DNA of 48,152 nt from the NCBI GenBank assembly GCA_016868665.1, contig VGGK01000017.1:1-48152 (forward strand), written 5' to 3'. A program made the translations under genes and the position numbers. Below are positions 28,000-37,579 of this stretch, one piece after another; the first letter of the stretch is position 1, and every line of letters begins with the position of its first letter. A model generated the notes under the pieces. The model worked only from the letters and a program-made list of their open reading frames with translations, searched no databases and had not been told where the DNA came from. This stretch comes from Chlorobiota bacterium. Lineage in GTDB: Bacteria > Bacteroidota > Chlorobiia > Chlorobiales > Chlorobiaceae.

Positions 28000-29179
28000 G
28001 CGCTCCTCCTTTAATGTATGCCGTTGACATGTTTCTTATTCGTGTTATTGTTCTCGGCAGAACGTCGAGCATATACTCCACCTCCTGCATGGTACTGCCC
28101 CTTCCGAGGCTGATTCTTATAGAGCCGTGAGCGCGCTCGGCATCCACGCCGGTCGCGAGCAGCACGTGTGAAGGATCGAGCGAGCCGGAAGCGCAGGCTG
28201 ATCCCGTAGAAACCGCGATGCCTTCGAGATCGAGATAGAGCAGAATTGCCTCTCCTTCAGCCCCGGGAAACGATACATTCAGCGTGTTCGAAAGCGAATC
28301 AACAGGGTGACCGTTGAAATGGATATCGTCAATCCGCTCTTCGATGCCTTTCTTCAGGGTGGACTTCATTGCCGCAAGACGCAGCTCTTCTTCCTCCATT
28401 TCCTGCATGCGCATCTCGACAGCTTTGCCAAGCCCGAGAATGCCGAGCGTGTTTTCCGTACCCGCTCTTCTGCCTCGCTCCTGATGCCCGCCGCGGATTA
28501 ACGGACAATAGGGGGTGCCTTTTTTCACATAGAGCGCCCCTACTCCTTTAGGGCCGTAAATTTTGTGCGCGGAAACAGTGAGAAAATCGACGTCGAGCAG
28601 GCTCACGTCTACCGGAACCTTGCCGGCCGCCTGGACGGCATCGGTGTGCATCAGCGCTCCGCTCTCATGCGCCATTTTTGCGATGGTCTGAATATCCTGC
28701 AGCGTGCCGATTTCGTTGTTTGCCATCATGACCGAAACAAGACCCACATCGTCGCCAAGCATCTCTTCAAGCTGATCGAGATCGACTTTTCCGTAACGGT
28801 CGACGTCGAGATATTTCACCCGGGCCCCCCTGTGGGCGAGGCACTCCGAGGTTTCGAGCACGCACGGATGCTCTATTTTTGTCGTGATGATGGTGCTTCG
28901 CATCCTGGTGCCGGGAATGCACATGTTCGATGCGCAGACAAACAGGGAAAGCACGGTATTGTTGGCTTCGGATCCGCTGCCTACAAAAACCACCTCTTCC
29001 TGGGTCGCTCCAATGAACTCCGCGACCCTTCTTCGGGCATCTTCCACATTGGCCCTTGCCTCGCGACCCCATGCGTGCATGCTCGAAGGGTTGCCGAACA
29101 TCTCCATGGCTTCGGTCATCTCTTTTTTCACTTCCGGATGCAGGGGAGTAGTAGCGTTATGATCAAAATAGACCTTCAT
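27983..29179 (-). CDS. nifS: Cysteine desulfurase (NifS/IscS family)
   Basis: PLP enzyme that takes sulfur from cysteine and passes it to the NifU-like scaffold encoded next. At 398 residues it has YFDHNATTP at the N-terminus, the PLP lysine in SAHKIYGPKG (Lys206), His104 in the IEHP motif, and the catalytic cysteine in TGSACASGS (Cys329). Cysteine synthase lies just upstream on the same strand, so substrate supply and use sit together. The gene ends within the start region of the scaffold gene. Confidence 0.94.
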   Translation of the reverse strand: MKVYFDHNATTPLHPEVKKEMTEAMEMFGNPSSMHAWGREARANVEDARRRVAEFIGATQEEVVFVGSGSEANNTVLSLFVCASNMCIPGTRMRSTIITTKIEHPCVLETSECLAHRGARVKYLDVDRYGKVDLDQLEEMLGDDVGLVSVMMANNEIGTLQDIQTIAKMAHESGALMHTDAVQAAGKVPVDVSLLDVDFLTVSAHKIYGPKGVGALYVKKGTPYCPLIRGGHQERGRRAGTENTLGILGLGKAVEMRMQEMEEEELRLAAMKSTLKKGIEERIDDIHFNGHPVDSLSNTLNVSFPGAEGEAILLYLDLEGIAVSTGSACASGSLDPSHVLLATGVDAERAHGSIRISLGRGSTMQEVEYMLDVLPRTITRIRNMSTAYIKGGAHAASR

Positions 29180-29245
29180 GGCAGCAGTAATACTTCATGG
29201 TTTGAAATTGAAACTCTTCAGTTAATCGCGTTAATATAAAAAGAT

Positions 29246-30175
29246 TCACGGCAGCTCATCGAAAAGCCAGGTGGAAAGATATCGCTCCCCGCTGTCAGGA
29301 AGAAGCACAACGATGGTTTTTCCTGACATTTCTTCACGCCTGGCGACACAGACAGCCGCATGCAGCGCCGCACCCGAAGATATGCCGCACAGAATACCCT
29401 CATGCCTTGCAAGATTTCTGGACATTTCGCCGGCATCCTGATGCGTTACGGTAATCACTTCGTCGATTATCGAGCGATTGAGAATATCCGGAACGAAACC
29501 GGCACCGATACCCTGAATTTTATGCGGCCCGGGCTGCCCGCCCGACAATACGGGAGAATCAACCGGCTCGACCGCAATGATCCGGACGTCAGGCTTGCGC
29601 TGTTTTAGCGCCTCTCCGACTCCGGTTATCGTCCCGCCGGTGCCGACGCCGCCAACAAACGCATCAACCCTGCCATCAGTGTGCTCCCAGATTTCAATTG
29701 CAGTTGTGGCACGATGTACCGCCGGGTTGGAAGGATTGCGGAACTGCTGCAGGATAAGGCTGCCCGGAATCGAAGCGGCAAGCCGCTCCGCTTCGGCAAT
29801 CGCAAGTTTCATGCCGCCCGATCCGTCCGTCAGCACCAGCTCGGCACCGAGAATCTGCATGAGCCGGCGCCGTTCGATACTCATCGTCTCGGGCATGACA
29901 AGCATCAGGCGATACCCTTTGGCTGCGCAGGCAAAGGCAAGCCCGATACCGGTATTGCCGCTTGTCGGCTCGATAAGCGTCGTACCCGGCGCGATACGTC
30001 CCTCTTTTTCGGCATCTTCGAGCATGGCCACCGCTATGCGATCCTTGACGCTCGACATCGGGTTGAACGACTCTATCTTCAGAAGCACCTCTGCGCGGCA
30101 TCCTTCGCACAGACGACGCAGACGCACAAGAGGAGTATTGCCGACCGTCTGCAGGATGCTGTCGTATATTCTCAT
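29246..30175 (-). CDS. cysK: Cysteine synthase (O-acetylserine sulfhydrylase)
   Basis: PLP-dependent synthesis of cysteine from O-acetylserine and sulfide. The 309-residue protein starts at the ATG at 30175 ([19 protein letters not shown]), a typical CysK start; a longer frame from 30304 is not supported. The PLP lysine is in NPMSSVKDR (Lys44), the substrate loop TSGNTG is at 71-76 and the phosphate-binding GTGGTITG is near 176. It lies 31 bases after the SDR gene and 66 bases before nifS, feeding cysteine to the Fe-S genes. CysK and CysM cannot be fully told apart by eye. Confidence 0.92.
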   Translation of the reverse strand: MRIYDSILQTVGNTPLVRLRRLCEGCRAEVLLKIESFNPMSSVKDRIAVAMLEDAEKEGRIAPGTTLIEPTSGNTGIGLAFACAAKGYRLMLVMPETMSIERRRLMQILGAELVLTDGSGGMKLAIAEAERLAASIPGSLILQQFRNPSNPAVHRATTAIEIWEHTDGRVDAFVGGVGTGGTITGVGEALKQRKPDVRIIAVEPVDSPVLSGGQPGPHKIQGIGAGFVPDILNRSIIDEVITVTHQDAGEMSRNLARHEGILCGISSGAALHAAVCVARREEMSGKTIVVLLPDSGERYLSTWLFDELP

Positions 30176-30206
30176 TATCGTCTTTGTTTTATAATTATTG
30201 CTATTG

Positions 30207-30911
30207 TCAGCAGCGGCCGTATACCGGAACAGCCGCTCCGTGCAGCGCCCGCGAAGCGTCGGATGCAAGAAAAACAATGACATCCGCCAGCGCATCCGGG
30301 TCAACCCAGGTCGAAAAATCCGAATCCGGCATATCCTTGCGGTTCTGCGGCGTATCGACGATGCTCGGCAATACGCAATTCACATTTATGCCGTAATGCT
30401 TGTTCTCTTCGGAAAGCGTCTCGGTAAAACGGATTACTGTCGCTTTCGACGCGCAATAAGGGCCCATCAGGGCTTTTCCTGAAAGCGCCGACCTTGCCCC
30501 TACCGTCACAATCTTTCCCTGTCCGCGCTCGCGCATGTGCGGTATCACAGCATGACAGACATTCGAGAGCGTAGAGACGTTCAGCCGCATCATGTACTCC
30601 CAATCCTGTGACGAAATCAGATGCAGAGGCGTACCCATTGAAAATCCTCCGGTAAGCGCAACAAACGCATCTATCCGCCCGAAAACCCTCAGAACATCCG
30701 CAACCAGCAGACCCGCCGATTCCGGCGATGCGAGATCCGTCTCAAGCACAAGAACCCGCTCCGAGCCATCATACGTCTGATGAAGCGGCCCGGCATGACG
30801 GTCGCAGAGTGCAAGTGAAGCCCCGGCTTCGTAAAAAGCAGCGGAAACCGCCCTGCCTACATTGCCTGCAGCACCGCCTACGACGACTATTCTGTCCGAA
30901 AACTGCCGCAT
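30207..30911 (-). CDS. Short-chain dehydrogenase/reductase
   Basis: Classical SDR oxidoreductase, 234 residues. The Rossmann nucleotide site is [13 protein letters not shown] (about 10-22), and the catalytic set is Ser141 (GARSALSG), Tyr152 and Lys156 (YCASK). Asp39 after the second strand (ALCDRHAG) hints at NAD rather than NADP preference. The substrate is not evident. It lies upstream of cysK on the same strand. The 162-bp AT-rich gap before it probably holds the promoter of the SDR-cysK unit. Confidence 0.88.
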   Translation of the reverse strand: MRQFSDRIVVVGGAAGNVGRAVSAAFYEAGASLALCDRHAGPLHQTYDGSERVLVLETDLASPESAGLLVADVLRVFGRIDAFVALTGGFSMGTPLHLISSQDWEYMMRLNVSTLSNVCHAVIPHMRERGQGKIVTVGARSALSGKALMGPYCASKATVIRFTETLSEENKHYGINVNCVLPSIVDTPQNRKDMPDSDFSTWVDPDALADVIVFLASDASRALHGAAVPVYGRC

Positions 30912-31073
30912 AAATCAATTACTGTCCGTTAACACTTCTTGCAGATACCCTCTTGTTAATTACCGAAATAACGAATGATCTGCCATCTTTATTAATTCCC
31001 CAATATAGACATATTTTGTCCTATATCCTGAAATCGATCATTATCGCGCCCCATCGGGAACAAATCGCAAAAG

Positions 31074-32000
31074 CTACTGAAACACGAGGGTTCTTTCCGT
31101 TGACGGCGGCAGTTTTTTACCGTCAAGATAAAGTTCGACGTAGGATGGACGCCCGATATTGATCCAGAACTTCTTTTCCGCATTGAAACGAAGCACCTCG
31201 CCTTTCTTGAACAACCCGCCGGCATAAACTCTCGCGCTGTCGTCTGCAACGACCTTTACCCATGTCTGATCCTCGATGATTCTGACCTCAAGCACTCTGT
31301 TCATTTTCGGCTTTTCAGCCTTGATGACCCTTGCGGAATCGGCTGAACGGGCGGCTTCCGTGGCGACGAGCGAAGCAATCCGGTCGCTCTGACGGTCTGC
31401 GGCAGCGGAATCTTCGGATGCAAGCGAATCTGCAGGCGGCAGGAGAGGTATGAGCCCCTTATCGACAACCTGTTCGGCTACGGCGGCGGTATCGGCATCG
31501 ATCAGCGCATCTGCCGATGAACCGTCACTGACGCCGGTTACCGAGGGTACGGAAACAAAAAAACGGGGTATGACGAAAAGAGCAGCAGATACAAGGATCA
31601 CCGCCAGTACGACCAGCAGCCTGCGCGGAGTGACATGATCCTGCAGACGCGACATTACGGAAACCGTACGTTCGTAAAAAAGGCTTTTTCCGGAATGTTC
31701 GGAAACGGCAGCGGAAACCGAAGCCTGAGATTCTTTCCTTCCGAGCAGCGATTCACGGAAACTATTGAAGTATTCTTCATTACCGATGCCAAGCAGAGAA
31801 GCATACTTCTTGACATACGCGAAAACATAAACGCCGGGCAGAAAATCGAAATCGCCCGATTCGATTTTTTCGATGATGTCCCGGCTGATGCCGATATGCC
31901 TGCTGACCTCCTCGACAGTAACATTCTGACGTTCACGAGCATGTTTGAGTGCCGTTGCCAGCTGCTCCAGTGAAAAAATGCCAGAACCGCTCTCTTCCAT
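31074..32000 (-). CDS. RodZ-like membrane protein with HTH and DUF4115 domains
   Basis: A 308-residue bitopic membrane protein. It has a Cro/Xre-type helix-turn-helix (about 10-75: LATALKHARERQNVTVEEVSRHIG), a linker, one transmembrane helix (LLVVLAVILVSAALFVIPRFFV, about 130-152), a Ser/Ala/Asp-rich periplasmic linker and a C-terminal DUF4115 beta domain (VLEVRIIEDQTWVKVVADD onward). This is the RodZ layout, an MreB-binding cell-shape factor. The HTH in this family binds MreB rather than DNA. It is a single gene, followed on the 5' side by a 214-bp gap with nothing recognisable. Confidence 0.85.
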   Translation of the reverse strand: MEESGSGIFSLEQLATALKHARERQNVTVEEVSRHIGISRDIIEKIESGDFDFLPGVYVFAYVKKYASLLGIGNEEYFNSFRESLLGRKESQASVSAAVSEHSGKSLFYERTVSVMSRLQDHVTPRRLLVVLAVILVSAALFVIPRFFVSVPSVTGVSDGSSADALIDADTAAVAEQVVDKGLIPLLPPADSLASEDSAAADRQSDRIASLVATEAARSADSARVIKAEKPKMNRVLEVRIIEDQTWVKVVADDSARVYAGGLFKKGEVLRFNAEKKFWINIGRPSYVELYLDGKKLPPSTERTLVFQ

Positions 32001-32214
32001 GTGTTTATGGGTGAGTTAATGGGTGTCGATTATCCTGGTTATGACGCAATAAACCGTAAATAAAAAAAGAGATGCAAGGAAATAAAACGGTTATTGACTG
32101 TCAACAGGTAAATCTACGAAAATACCGGGGATCATGCCAGAATCAACACAAGAGTATTCGATGAACGGGACAGGTTCCATGCGAAAAAACGTATCTGTTT
32201 CACTCCCTCTCTGT

Positions 32215-34285
32215 TCAATAGACTCCATATGCGGAAATTAACCGCCATGTCGCGTTATCGCCACCATGGAGTCCGGAAAGCGCTGACGCGGAAGAACGAT
32301 CCTTTTCGTCAACCTGCCTCAGAAGCCCGCGAATGGTCGCCAGTTCAGCTTCTCCGAACGGCTTCCACAGAAGGTATACCCTGTGGCCGGGATTGAAAAG
32401 CTGATGCAGTCTGGCATCCGCCGGGCGATCGGCAGAAAAAAACCTCACCGGAGAGCCTTCCTTGATGCTGTCGGCGTGGAGTCCTGCATGAACGATTTCA
32501 CGTAAAGAGGATGTCATGGAAATTTTTTTTTCATCGGCGACAGTACTGCCGGAGTAGAACAGCTGAAAAGGCACGGCAGGATCGGCAGCAACGATCAGAT
32601 GGTCATACCTGCCGGAAACCGCTCGAACCGGATCGATCAATGCCGCTGAAAACCAGAGGTAATCACGATCCCGCGACACCGGATCAAAGCCGGATCCGGG
32701 AAAGTGACGCAATGCGTTTATATAAACGGCGAAGGCCGGAATCCGAACGGGAAAGAGAATCGTACGGTACCGGCGTACCGGCAATACCAAACTCTCTTGC
32801 GCCGATGGTCATCACCGCAAAAAACGAATCCGCAGGTACCGGCCTGATGATGAGCTGTCCGCTTTTCAGGACGCGCTGCAGCGTCTGAAGCGTTACCGGT
32901 GTCATCTGCAGTACCGATGCAACAGCGGGATTGATTGTCTTCACCTCGCCAAGCAGCTCGAAAAGCCTGCCCCGCTTTGCCTGCAGGGCTGCTTCGGCAG
33001 CACGGTTCAACTCATAGCCCCTTCCCTTTATGAAAATATCGGCTTTCCGCTGCAGGAGACCAGCGATGTCCCGCTGCAGAAGGCGCACCTCCCGTTCGAG
33101 CGATTCATGTCCCTCACCGAGCTTCATCTGATCCGAACGATCAGAAAGGCTCCGCTGAAGCGCAAGCATCTCATACTGCTGCAAGGCATCGTACAATTCG
33201 AAAATTCTTGCCTGCCGGATGAGGATCCCTGAAAGAACGCGCTCCGCCTGACGTTCAAGCTGCGCCATTTCCGCGCCGGTATACCTCGGATGGTAGTTCT
33301 GATAGAGCTTGAGTCCCCTGCGAAGGGCATCGATCCGCTCGGAGGGGTCGAGATCGTTCCCGCTTGTGCCGAGTCGCAACAGTGCTGCCGCTTCGGCAAA
33401 CTGCATATTCTTCGCAGCGAAATAATCGCCGGTCTCACGGTACGGCACAGACTTCTGAACAACCGCGGTATTGGACTCGAAGCGAAGCAACTGCAGCAGA
33501 AAAGGGTTTTTTGAGCGTTCAGCAAGAGCAAGCGTGCGAAAAAGAAGATAGCTTGCGTTTCTGCGATGTTTTTCGAGCAGCTGCAGGCTCACGGCTGCTG
33601 CTCGAAGCGCATGGATCCTTCTGGAAAAATCGCCTTCCATCGAGAGCACCTTTCCGGAGAACGAGGCGATCTGCATGGCAAGATCATGAGCCTCCCTGCT
33701 GCCGGCCGGCCTCCTGTGCATGCTGCATGCAAGCAATCCCGAAAGCCCCCTGATTTTCGCGACCGGATCCGACTCATCCGAGGCCGACTTCCGGTAAATC
33801 TCTTCGGCCGTGTCAGGATCGCCAAGACGCAACGAAAGGGCTGCACGATCGAAAAGAATCTCTTCGTCGGGATTGTCTATCGCCGAAAGAGCTTCTGCCG
33901 CCCCCCTGAAATCGCCGAGTTCGGACAGCCACATGGCTTTCTCTTCGATCATGAGAGATCGAAGAGAGTCAGGGAGAAGATTTCCGGCATGCAGTTCAAG
34001 AAAACGGGTTGTTCGCATCGCCTCGTCGTAAATACCGATCAATCCTTCCAGATGACGCTTCCTGTCAAGTTGGACAACTGCCTCAGCGGAAAGTCCGCGC
34101 ACAGTATCGGAGGCCAATGCCTTGTCATAGAGCTTCAGCGCCTTGTCGTACTCGCCGTTTCTCGCAAGGAGTCCGGCCTTTCTGTATAATTCAGGCACAT
34201 CACCGCCTGTTTCATCCTGAATGGAACATCCTGATAACAGGATGCAAGCGACGATCGCCGTAATGATCGGCAATAATCCTGCCAT
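32215..34285 (-). CDS. TPR/CHAT-like lipoprotein requiring a +1 frameshift
   Basis: Two frames join to about 690 residues. Frame 1 (34285-32684) starts after GGGGAGG and has a lipobox (ILLSGC, Cys20) and TPR-like helical repeats (about 30-420). It then enters a CHAT-like domain (SGQLIIRPVPADSFFAVMTI, about 487) and stops at TGA 32686-32684. Frame 2, one base on, continues that domain (DYLWFSAALIDPVR, HLIVAADPAVPFQLF, HRVYLLWKPFG) to 32215. The junction reads CTT TGA T, the same CUU-UGA slip site as release factor 2. The His/Cys pair of CHAT proteases is not evident, so the domain may be inactive. A one-base indel or sequencing error would look the same. Confidence 0.75.
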
Positions 34286-34357
34286 TATGGAAAAACCTCC
34301 CCTCTCAGGGCAAACGTTGATGAAACAAGTATGTGATCTGTTCCGCGAACGATCTTC

Positions 34358-34394
34358 ATGGATGAACTTTATGGATGAACTTTATGGATGAACT
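34358..34394. repeat. Three 13-bp direct repeats upstream of ndk
   Basis: ATGGATGAACTTT occurs twice in full (34358-34370, 34371-34383), followed by ATGGATGAACT (34384-34394). It lies in the 219-bp divergent gap between the CHAT-like lipoprotein gene and ndk, about 110 bases before ndk. It may be a simple tandem duplication or a regulator site. No other element is clear in this gap. Confidence 0.7.
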
Positions 34395-34504
34395 GCCCGA
34401 CATCATTCTTAGTTTCCCGAAAGCAACATTTCGATTTCCCGCCGGGTTTGTGTATCTTCGCTCGATATTTTTTTTATTCACCATTGTAAATCGAGATCTT
34501 CACC

Positions 34505-34927
34505 ATGGAAAGAACGCTTACCATTCTTAAACCGGACTGCGTGCGCAAACAGCTTATCGGGGCCGTTATCGATAAAATCGAACGCGCCGGGTTCCGCGTG
34601 GTCGCCATGAAAAAAACAAGGCTCACGACAGAAACTGCAGGAGAATTCTATGCTGTGCACCGCGAGCGTCCGTTCTTCGGAGAACTCGTCGAGTTCATGT
34701 CTTCCGGTCCGTGCGTGCCGATGATCCTCGAAAAAGAGAACGCCGTTGCCGATTTCCGAACCCTGATCGGCGCCACCGATCCAGCCCAGGCCGATGAAGG
34801 CACCATCCGCCAGCTTTACGCCGACAGCAAAGGAGAAAACATCATCCACGGCTCCGACTCAGCTGAAAATGCCGCAATCGAAGCGTCGTTTTTCTTCTCT
34901 CTGGAAGAGACGGTTCGCGTAAACTGA
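34505..34927 (+). CDS. ndk: Nucleoside diphosphate kinase
   Basis: Transfers the gamma phosphate between nucleoside di- and triphosphates through a phosphohistidine. The 140-residue protein has the N-terminal [10 protein letters not shown], Lys9, and the active-site histidine in [12 protein letters not shown] (His115). The length is standard. It is divergent from the CHAT-like lipoprotein and convergent with the AI-2E-type permease, with a shared terminator between them. Confidence 0.96.
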   Translation: MERTLTILKPDCVRKQLIGAVIDKIERAGFRVVAMKKTRLTTETAGEFYAVHRERPFFGELVEFMSSGPCVPMILEKENAVADFRTLIGATDPAQADEGTIRQLYADSKGENIIHGSDSAENAAIEASFFFSLEETVRVN

Positions 34928-34948
34928 AACTCCTCCCGAAACCGGAAT

Positions 34949-34979
34949 CTGAAAAGCGGCCTCAATGCCGCTTTTTCAG
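34949..34979. terminator. Bidirectional terminator between ndk and permease gene
   Basis: CTGAAAAGCGGC (34949-34960) and GCCGCTTTTTCAG (34967-34979) form a stem of about 12 bp with a 6-base loop and a T-run. It lies between the convergent ndk stop and the permease stop at 34991. Confidence 0.88.
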
Positions 34980-34990
34980 GTTTTCAGCCC

Positions 34991-36079
34991 TTACTGCCCG
35001 ATCTGTTTTTTCTCCTTGATATCATGCAGGTAATCGCTGAACGCCTCACCGTACATCTCCCAGACGGTAATGAACAGCCCTGCAATAATCGGCCCGACTA
35101 TGAAGCCGAACAGTCCGAAGAGCCCCAGTCCTCCGAGAGTGCCAAAAAAAATGAGCAGTTCATGCATTTTAGTATCCCGGCCAATGAGAATGGGACGGAG
35201 AACGTTGTCAAGCTGGCTGACGATGAGACTGCAGAACAGAAACACCGAGCCCGCCTCGATATAGTGACCCGTCGCGGCAAGGTAAACGACGGCAGGAAAC
35301 CAGACAAGCGGGGGACCTAACACTGGTACGACCGACAGCACCGTCATGATGGTGCCCCAGAACAGGGCACTCGGAATTCCTGCAAGATGCAGGGCAAGAC
35401 CGGCAAGCGAACCCTGGATGAGCCCGACAACCATGGTGCCTTTGAGGGTCGCTCTCGTAACCGAAAGAAACCGTTCAAGCAGCCTGCGCTGGTCGGATTC
35501 GGCCAGAGGCATGTAATAGATGATTTTTTCGAGCAGGCCTTTTCCGTCTTTGAGAAAAAAAAACATGGTGTAAAGAAACACAAAAAGCAGAAAGAGGTCG
35601 TTCACAGCAGAGACAGTGAGGGAAGAAATGCTGTTGAACAGAAAACTGCCGGCCATCCCGGCCAGTTCCGCGGCTTTCCGGAGAATCTCCTCCTGGTAAA
35701 GCATCAGCTCCTTATAGTAGGGGAAGGACTCCAGCATGGCGTCATATGCTGCCGGTTCCTGCAGTTGCCGCCGGATCCAGGGAACGGCCGAACTGCTGAT
35801 CGAGTATGCCTGAACGGCAACGATGCCGGCTATCGCCATAAAAGGAAGAAACACCATGACGAAAAGCAATAGCATGGTGAAGGCCGAACTCACGCTCCCG
35901 TGACCCCTGAAAAGACGATCGATCCTGCTGTAGACCGGCATGGCAAGCGCCGAAAAGATAGCCGCAAGAAAAATAGCCATCAGAAAGTAACGGATCATGG
36001 CGAAAAACAGCGTCGAGATCACCAGAACGATCAGCAGAAGAACCACCCGGCTCGCTGTAGGCGTATTCATACGATTCAT
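34991..36079 (-). CDS. AI-2E family transporter (PerM/YdiK-like)
   Basis: Integral membrane protein of about 362 residues with seven to eight hydrophobic segments in the AI-2E/PerM arrangement: two at the N-terminus (VVLLLIVLVISTLFFAMIRYFL), a polar loop, two in the middle (DLFLLFVFLYTMFFFL), then a conserved glycine-rich set (VLSVVPVLGPPLVWFPA; FFGTLGGLGLFGLFGFIVGP). Substrate is unknown; members export varied small molecules or act in Na+/H+ exchange. I start at the ATG at 36079 (MNRMNTPTAS), 36 bases past the rsmE stop, because a frame from 36124 would overlap rsmE. It is the last gene of the rsmE unit. Confidence 0.85.
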   Translation of the reverse strand: MNRMNTPTASRVVLLLIVLVISTLFFAMIRYFLMAIFLAAIFSALAMPVYSRIDRLFRGHGSVSSAFTMLLLFVMVFLPFMAIAGIVAVQAYSISSSAVPWIRRQLQEPAAYDAMLESFPYYKELMLYQEEILRKAAELAGMAGSFLFNSISSLTVSAVNDLFLLFVFLYTMFFFLKDGKGLLEKIIYYMPLAESDQRRLLERFLSVTRATLKGTMVVGLIQGSLAGLALHLAGIPSALFWGTIMTVLSVVPVLGPPLVWFPAVVYLAATGHYIEAGSVFLFCSLIVSQLDNVLRPILIGRDTKMHELLIFFGTLGGLGLFGLFGFIVGPIIAGLFITVWEMYGEAFSDYLHDIKEKKQIGQ

Positions 36080-36114
36080 GTTGTTGGTGTTTCGGTAACG
36101 GGGCCTCGTCCCCA

Positions 36115-36861
36115 CTAAAACCATTCCTCTTCCGACTGCTCCAGAAGCCTCGCCCTGACGAGCGAAACCGCAAAAATCGCTGCGGTTTCGGCCCGGAGCG
36201 TCGAACGGCCAAACGAAATCTCCGCAAACCCGGCGGCTTGGGCCTCTCTGACCTCTTCAGTGGTAAATCCACCCTCTCCCCCTATCAGAAAAAGAACGTT
36301 TCCTCCGCTGAATGTTCGATCAGAAAGCGGCTGCGAAGAGAGTTCATAGGGAATGAAACGGCTTTCGAACCCTTCAAGAGCGGTTACTGCAACGAAAGAA
36401 AGCGGTTCGCTTATATGAGGAAGATAGCATCTGCGCGACTGACGTGCAGCGGAAAGTACGATATTTCTCCATCTCACGAGTTTTTTCGCCGCACGCTCTT
36501 CCGCCGGCTGGGCAACCGTGCGCGCGGTGATCATTGGAATGATGCCGGAAATGCCAAGCTCTGTAGCCTTTTCAAGAAAAAACTCGAACCGTTGGGGAGA
36601 TTTCAGCAGGGAAAGCGCTACGGTTACCTTTGTCCGGGGAGAAGGCTCCGTCCGTTCCGACAGAATATCCCCTTCGAGCGCGTGTTTTCCGATTGCGGCT
36701 ACAAGAACGTCGAGGTGCAGTCCGCAACCGTCAGTAACATGAATCCTGTCTCCCGTTTTTTTACGGAGTACGCGCACGAGATGGTGGAATTCGTCGCCGT
36801 CGAGAATCAGGCGCTTCCCCTTCAGGTCGATATTGGGCCGCAATGCATAAAAGAGCTCCAT
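36115..36861 (-). CDS. rsmE: 16S rRNA (uracil-1498-N3)-methyltransferase
   Basis: SPOUT-class methyltransferase for U1498 of 16S rRNA, 248 residues. It has the N-terminal PUA-like RNA-binding region (about 1-70) and the SPOUT knot with LIGGEGGFTTEEV (about 194-206) and FGRSTLRAETAA (about 222-233), the SAM-binding signature. It starts 6 bases after the comF stop, in the same minus-strand run. Confidence is high because the GGEGG and LR-ETA motifs are diagnostic. Confidence 0.95.
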   Translation of the reverse strand: MELFYALRPNIDLKGKRLILDGDEFHHLVRVLRKKTGDRIHVTDGCGLHLDVLVAAIGKHALEGDILSERTEPSPRTKVTVALSLLKSPQRFEFFLEKATELGISGIIPMITARTVAQPAEERAAKKLVRWRNIVLSAARQSRRCYLPHISEPLSFVAVTALEGFESRFIPYELSSQPLSDRTFSGGNVLFLIGGEGGFTTEEVREAQAAGFAEISFGRSTLRAETAAIFAVSLVRARLLEQSEEEWF

Positions 36862-36867
36862 GATACG

Positions 36868-37563
36868 CTATTCTTTTATGGTGAGTGCAAGAGCCGCAAG
36901 CGAGACGGCGAGAACTCCGGACTTTTTCAATGCTGCCGCAGCAGCAACAACGGTCGCACCGGTCGTAACGACATCGTCAACGAGAAGGATGCGTTCAGGC
37001 ATCGCTTCGGCCGCGATCCTGAATGCCGCATCGAGGTTCTCCCGTCTTTCGGAAACCGAAAGACCTGTCTGGGTTTCGGTATAGCGACACCGTTCGATCA
37101 GATCGGTGCGCACAGGCCTGCGGAACGTTTCGGCTATCCCTTCGGCTATTTTTTCGGCCTGGTTGAACGAACGCTCGATAAGCTTGAGCCGGTGAAGCGG
37201 AACAGGTACAAGCGCGTCTATACTTTCCGGTTGAATCACATCGGAGAGCCACTCCCCGAGTTCCCGGCCGAAAGCGCGGCAAAGCGTATAGTTTCCCTCG
37301 TACTTCATTGAATGCAGGACTTTCTGCAGCGGACTATGCCGTGAATACCTGTAATGGCAGGAAGCCTGGCTGATAAGCGTGTCGGCCTTGCCGAAATGCG
37401 ACCGGATGGAGTGCATGAGCATATGGCCGGCTGCACGGGCATCGGTAAATCCGTCAAAACCCTCCTTGCAGTCGGCGCAGCATCCCGGCTCCCGGGGCAT
37501 CAGCAGCTTACCGCAGACAACGCAGACCTCCGGAAAAAGAAAATGGAACAGCCGGGCGCTCAT
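36868..37563 (-). CDS. comF: ComF family phosphoribosyltransferase
   Basis: Competence-protein-F-like phosphoribosyltransferase, about 231 residues from the ATG at 37563 (MSARLFHFLFPEVCVVCGK). Four cysteines (CVVCG...CCADC, about 14-34) form a zinc knuckle, and the PRPP-binding loop ILLVDDVVTTGAT lies near 190. Family knowledge links ComF to DNA uptake and replication restart, with unknown substrate. A longer frame from 37659 would overlap the ROK kinase stop at 37580, so the shorter start is preferred; the gap is then 16 bases. Confidence 0.9.
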   Translation of the reverse strand: MSARLFHFLFPEVCVVCGKLLMPREPGCCADCKEGFDGFTDARAAGHMLMHSIRSHFGKADTLISQASCHYRYSRHSPLQKVLHSMKYEGNYTLCRAFGRELGEWLSDVIQPESIDALVPVPLHRLKLIERSFNQAEKIAEGIAETFRRPVRTDLIERCRYTETQTGLSVSERRENLDAAFRIAAEAMPERILLVDDVVTTGATVVAAAAALKKSGVLAVSLAALALTIKE

Positions 37564-37579
37564 CGTCAGGTACAAGGGA

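Noticed and set aside
32684-32706. Direct repeat CCGGATC...CCGGATC (11-bp period) as the cause of the CHAT-gene frameshift
   Set aside because: Removing one 11-base unit moves the frame by two, not the one base needed to enter the downstream frame.
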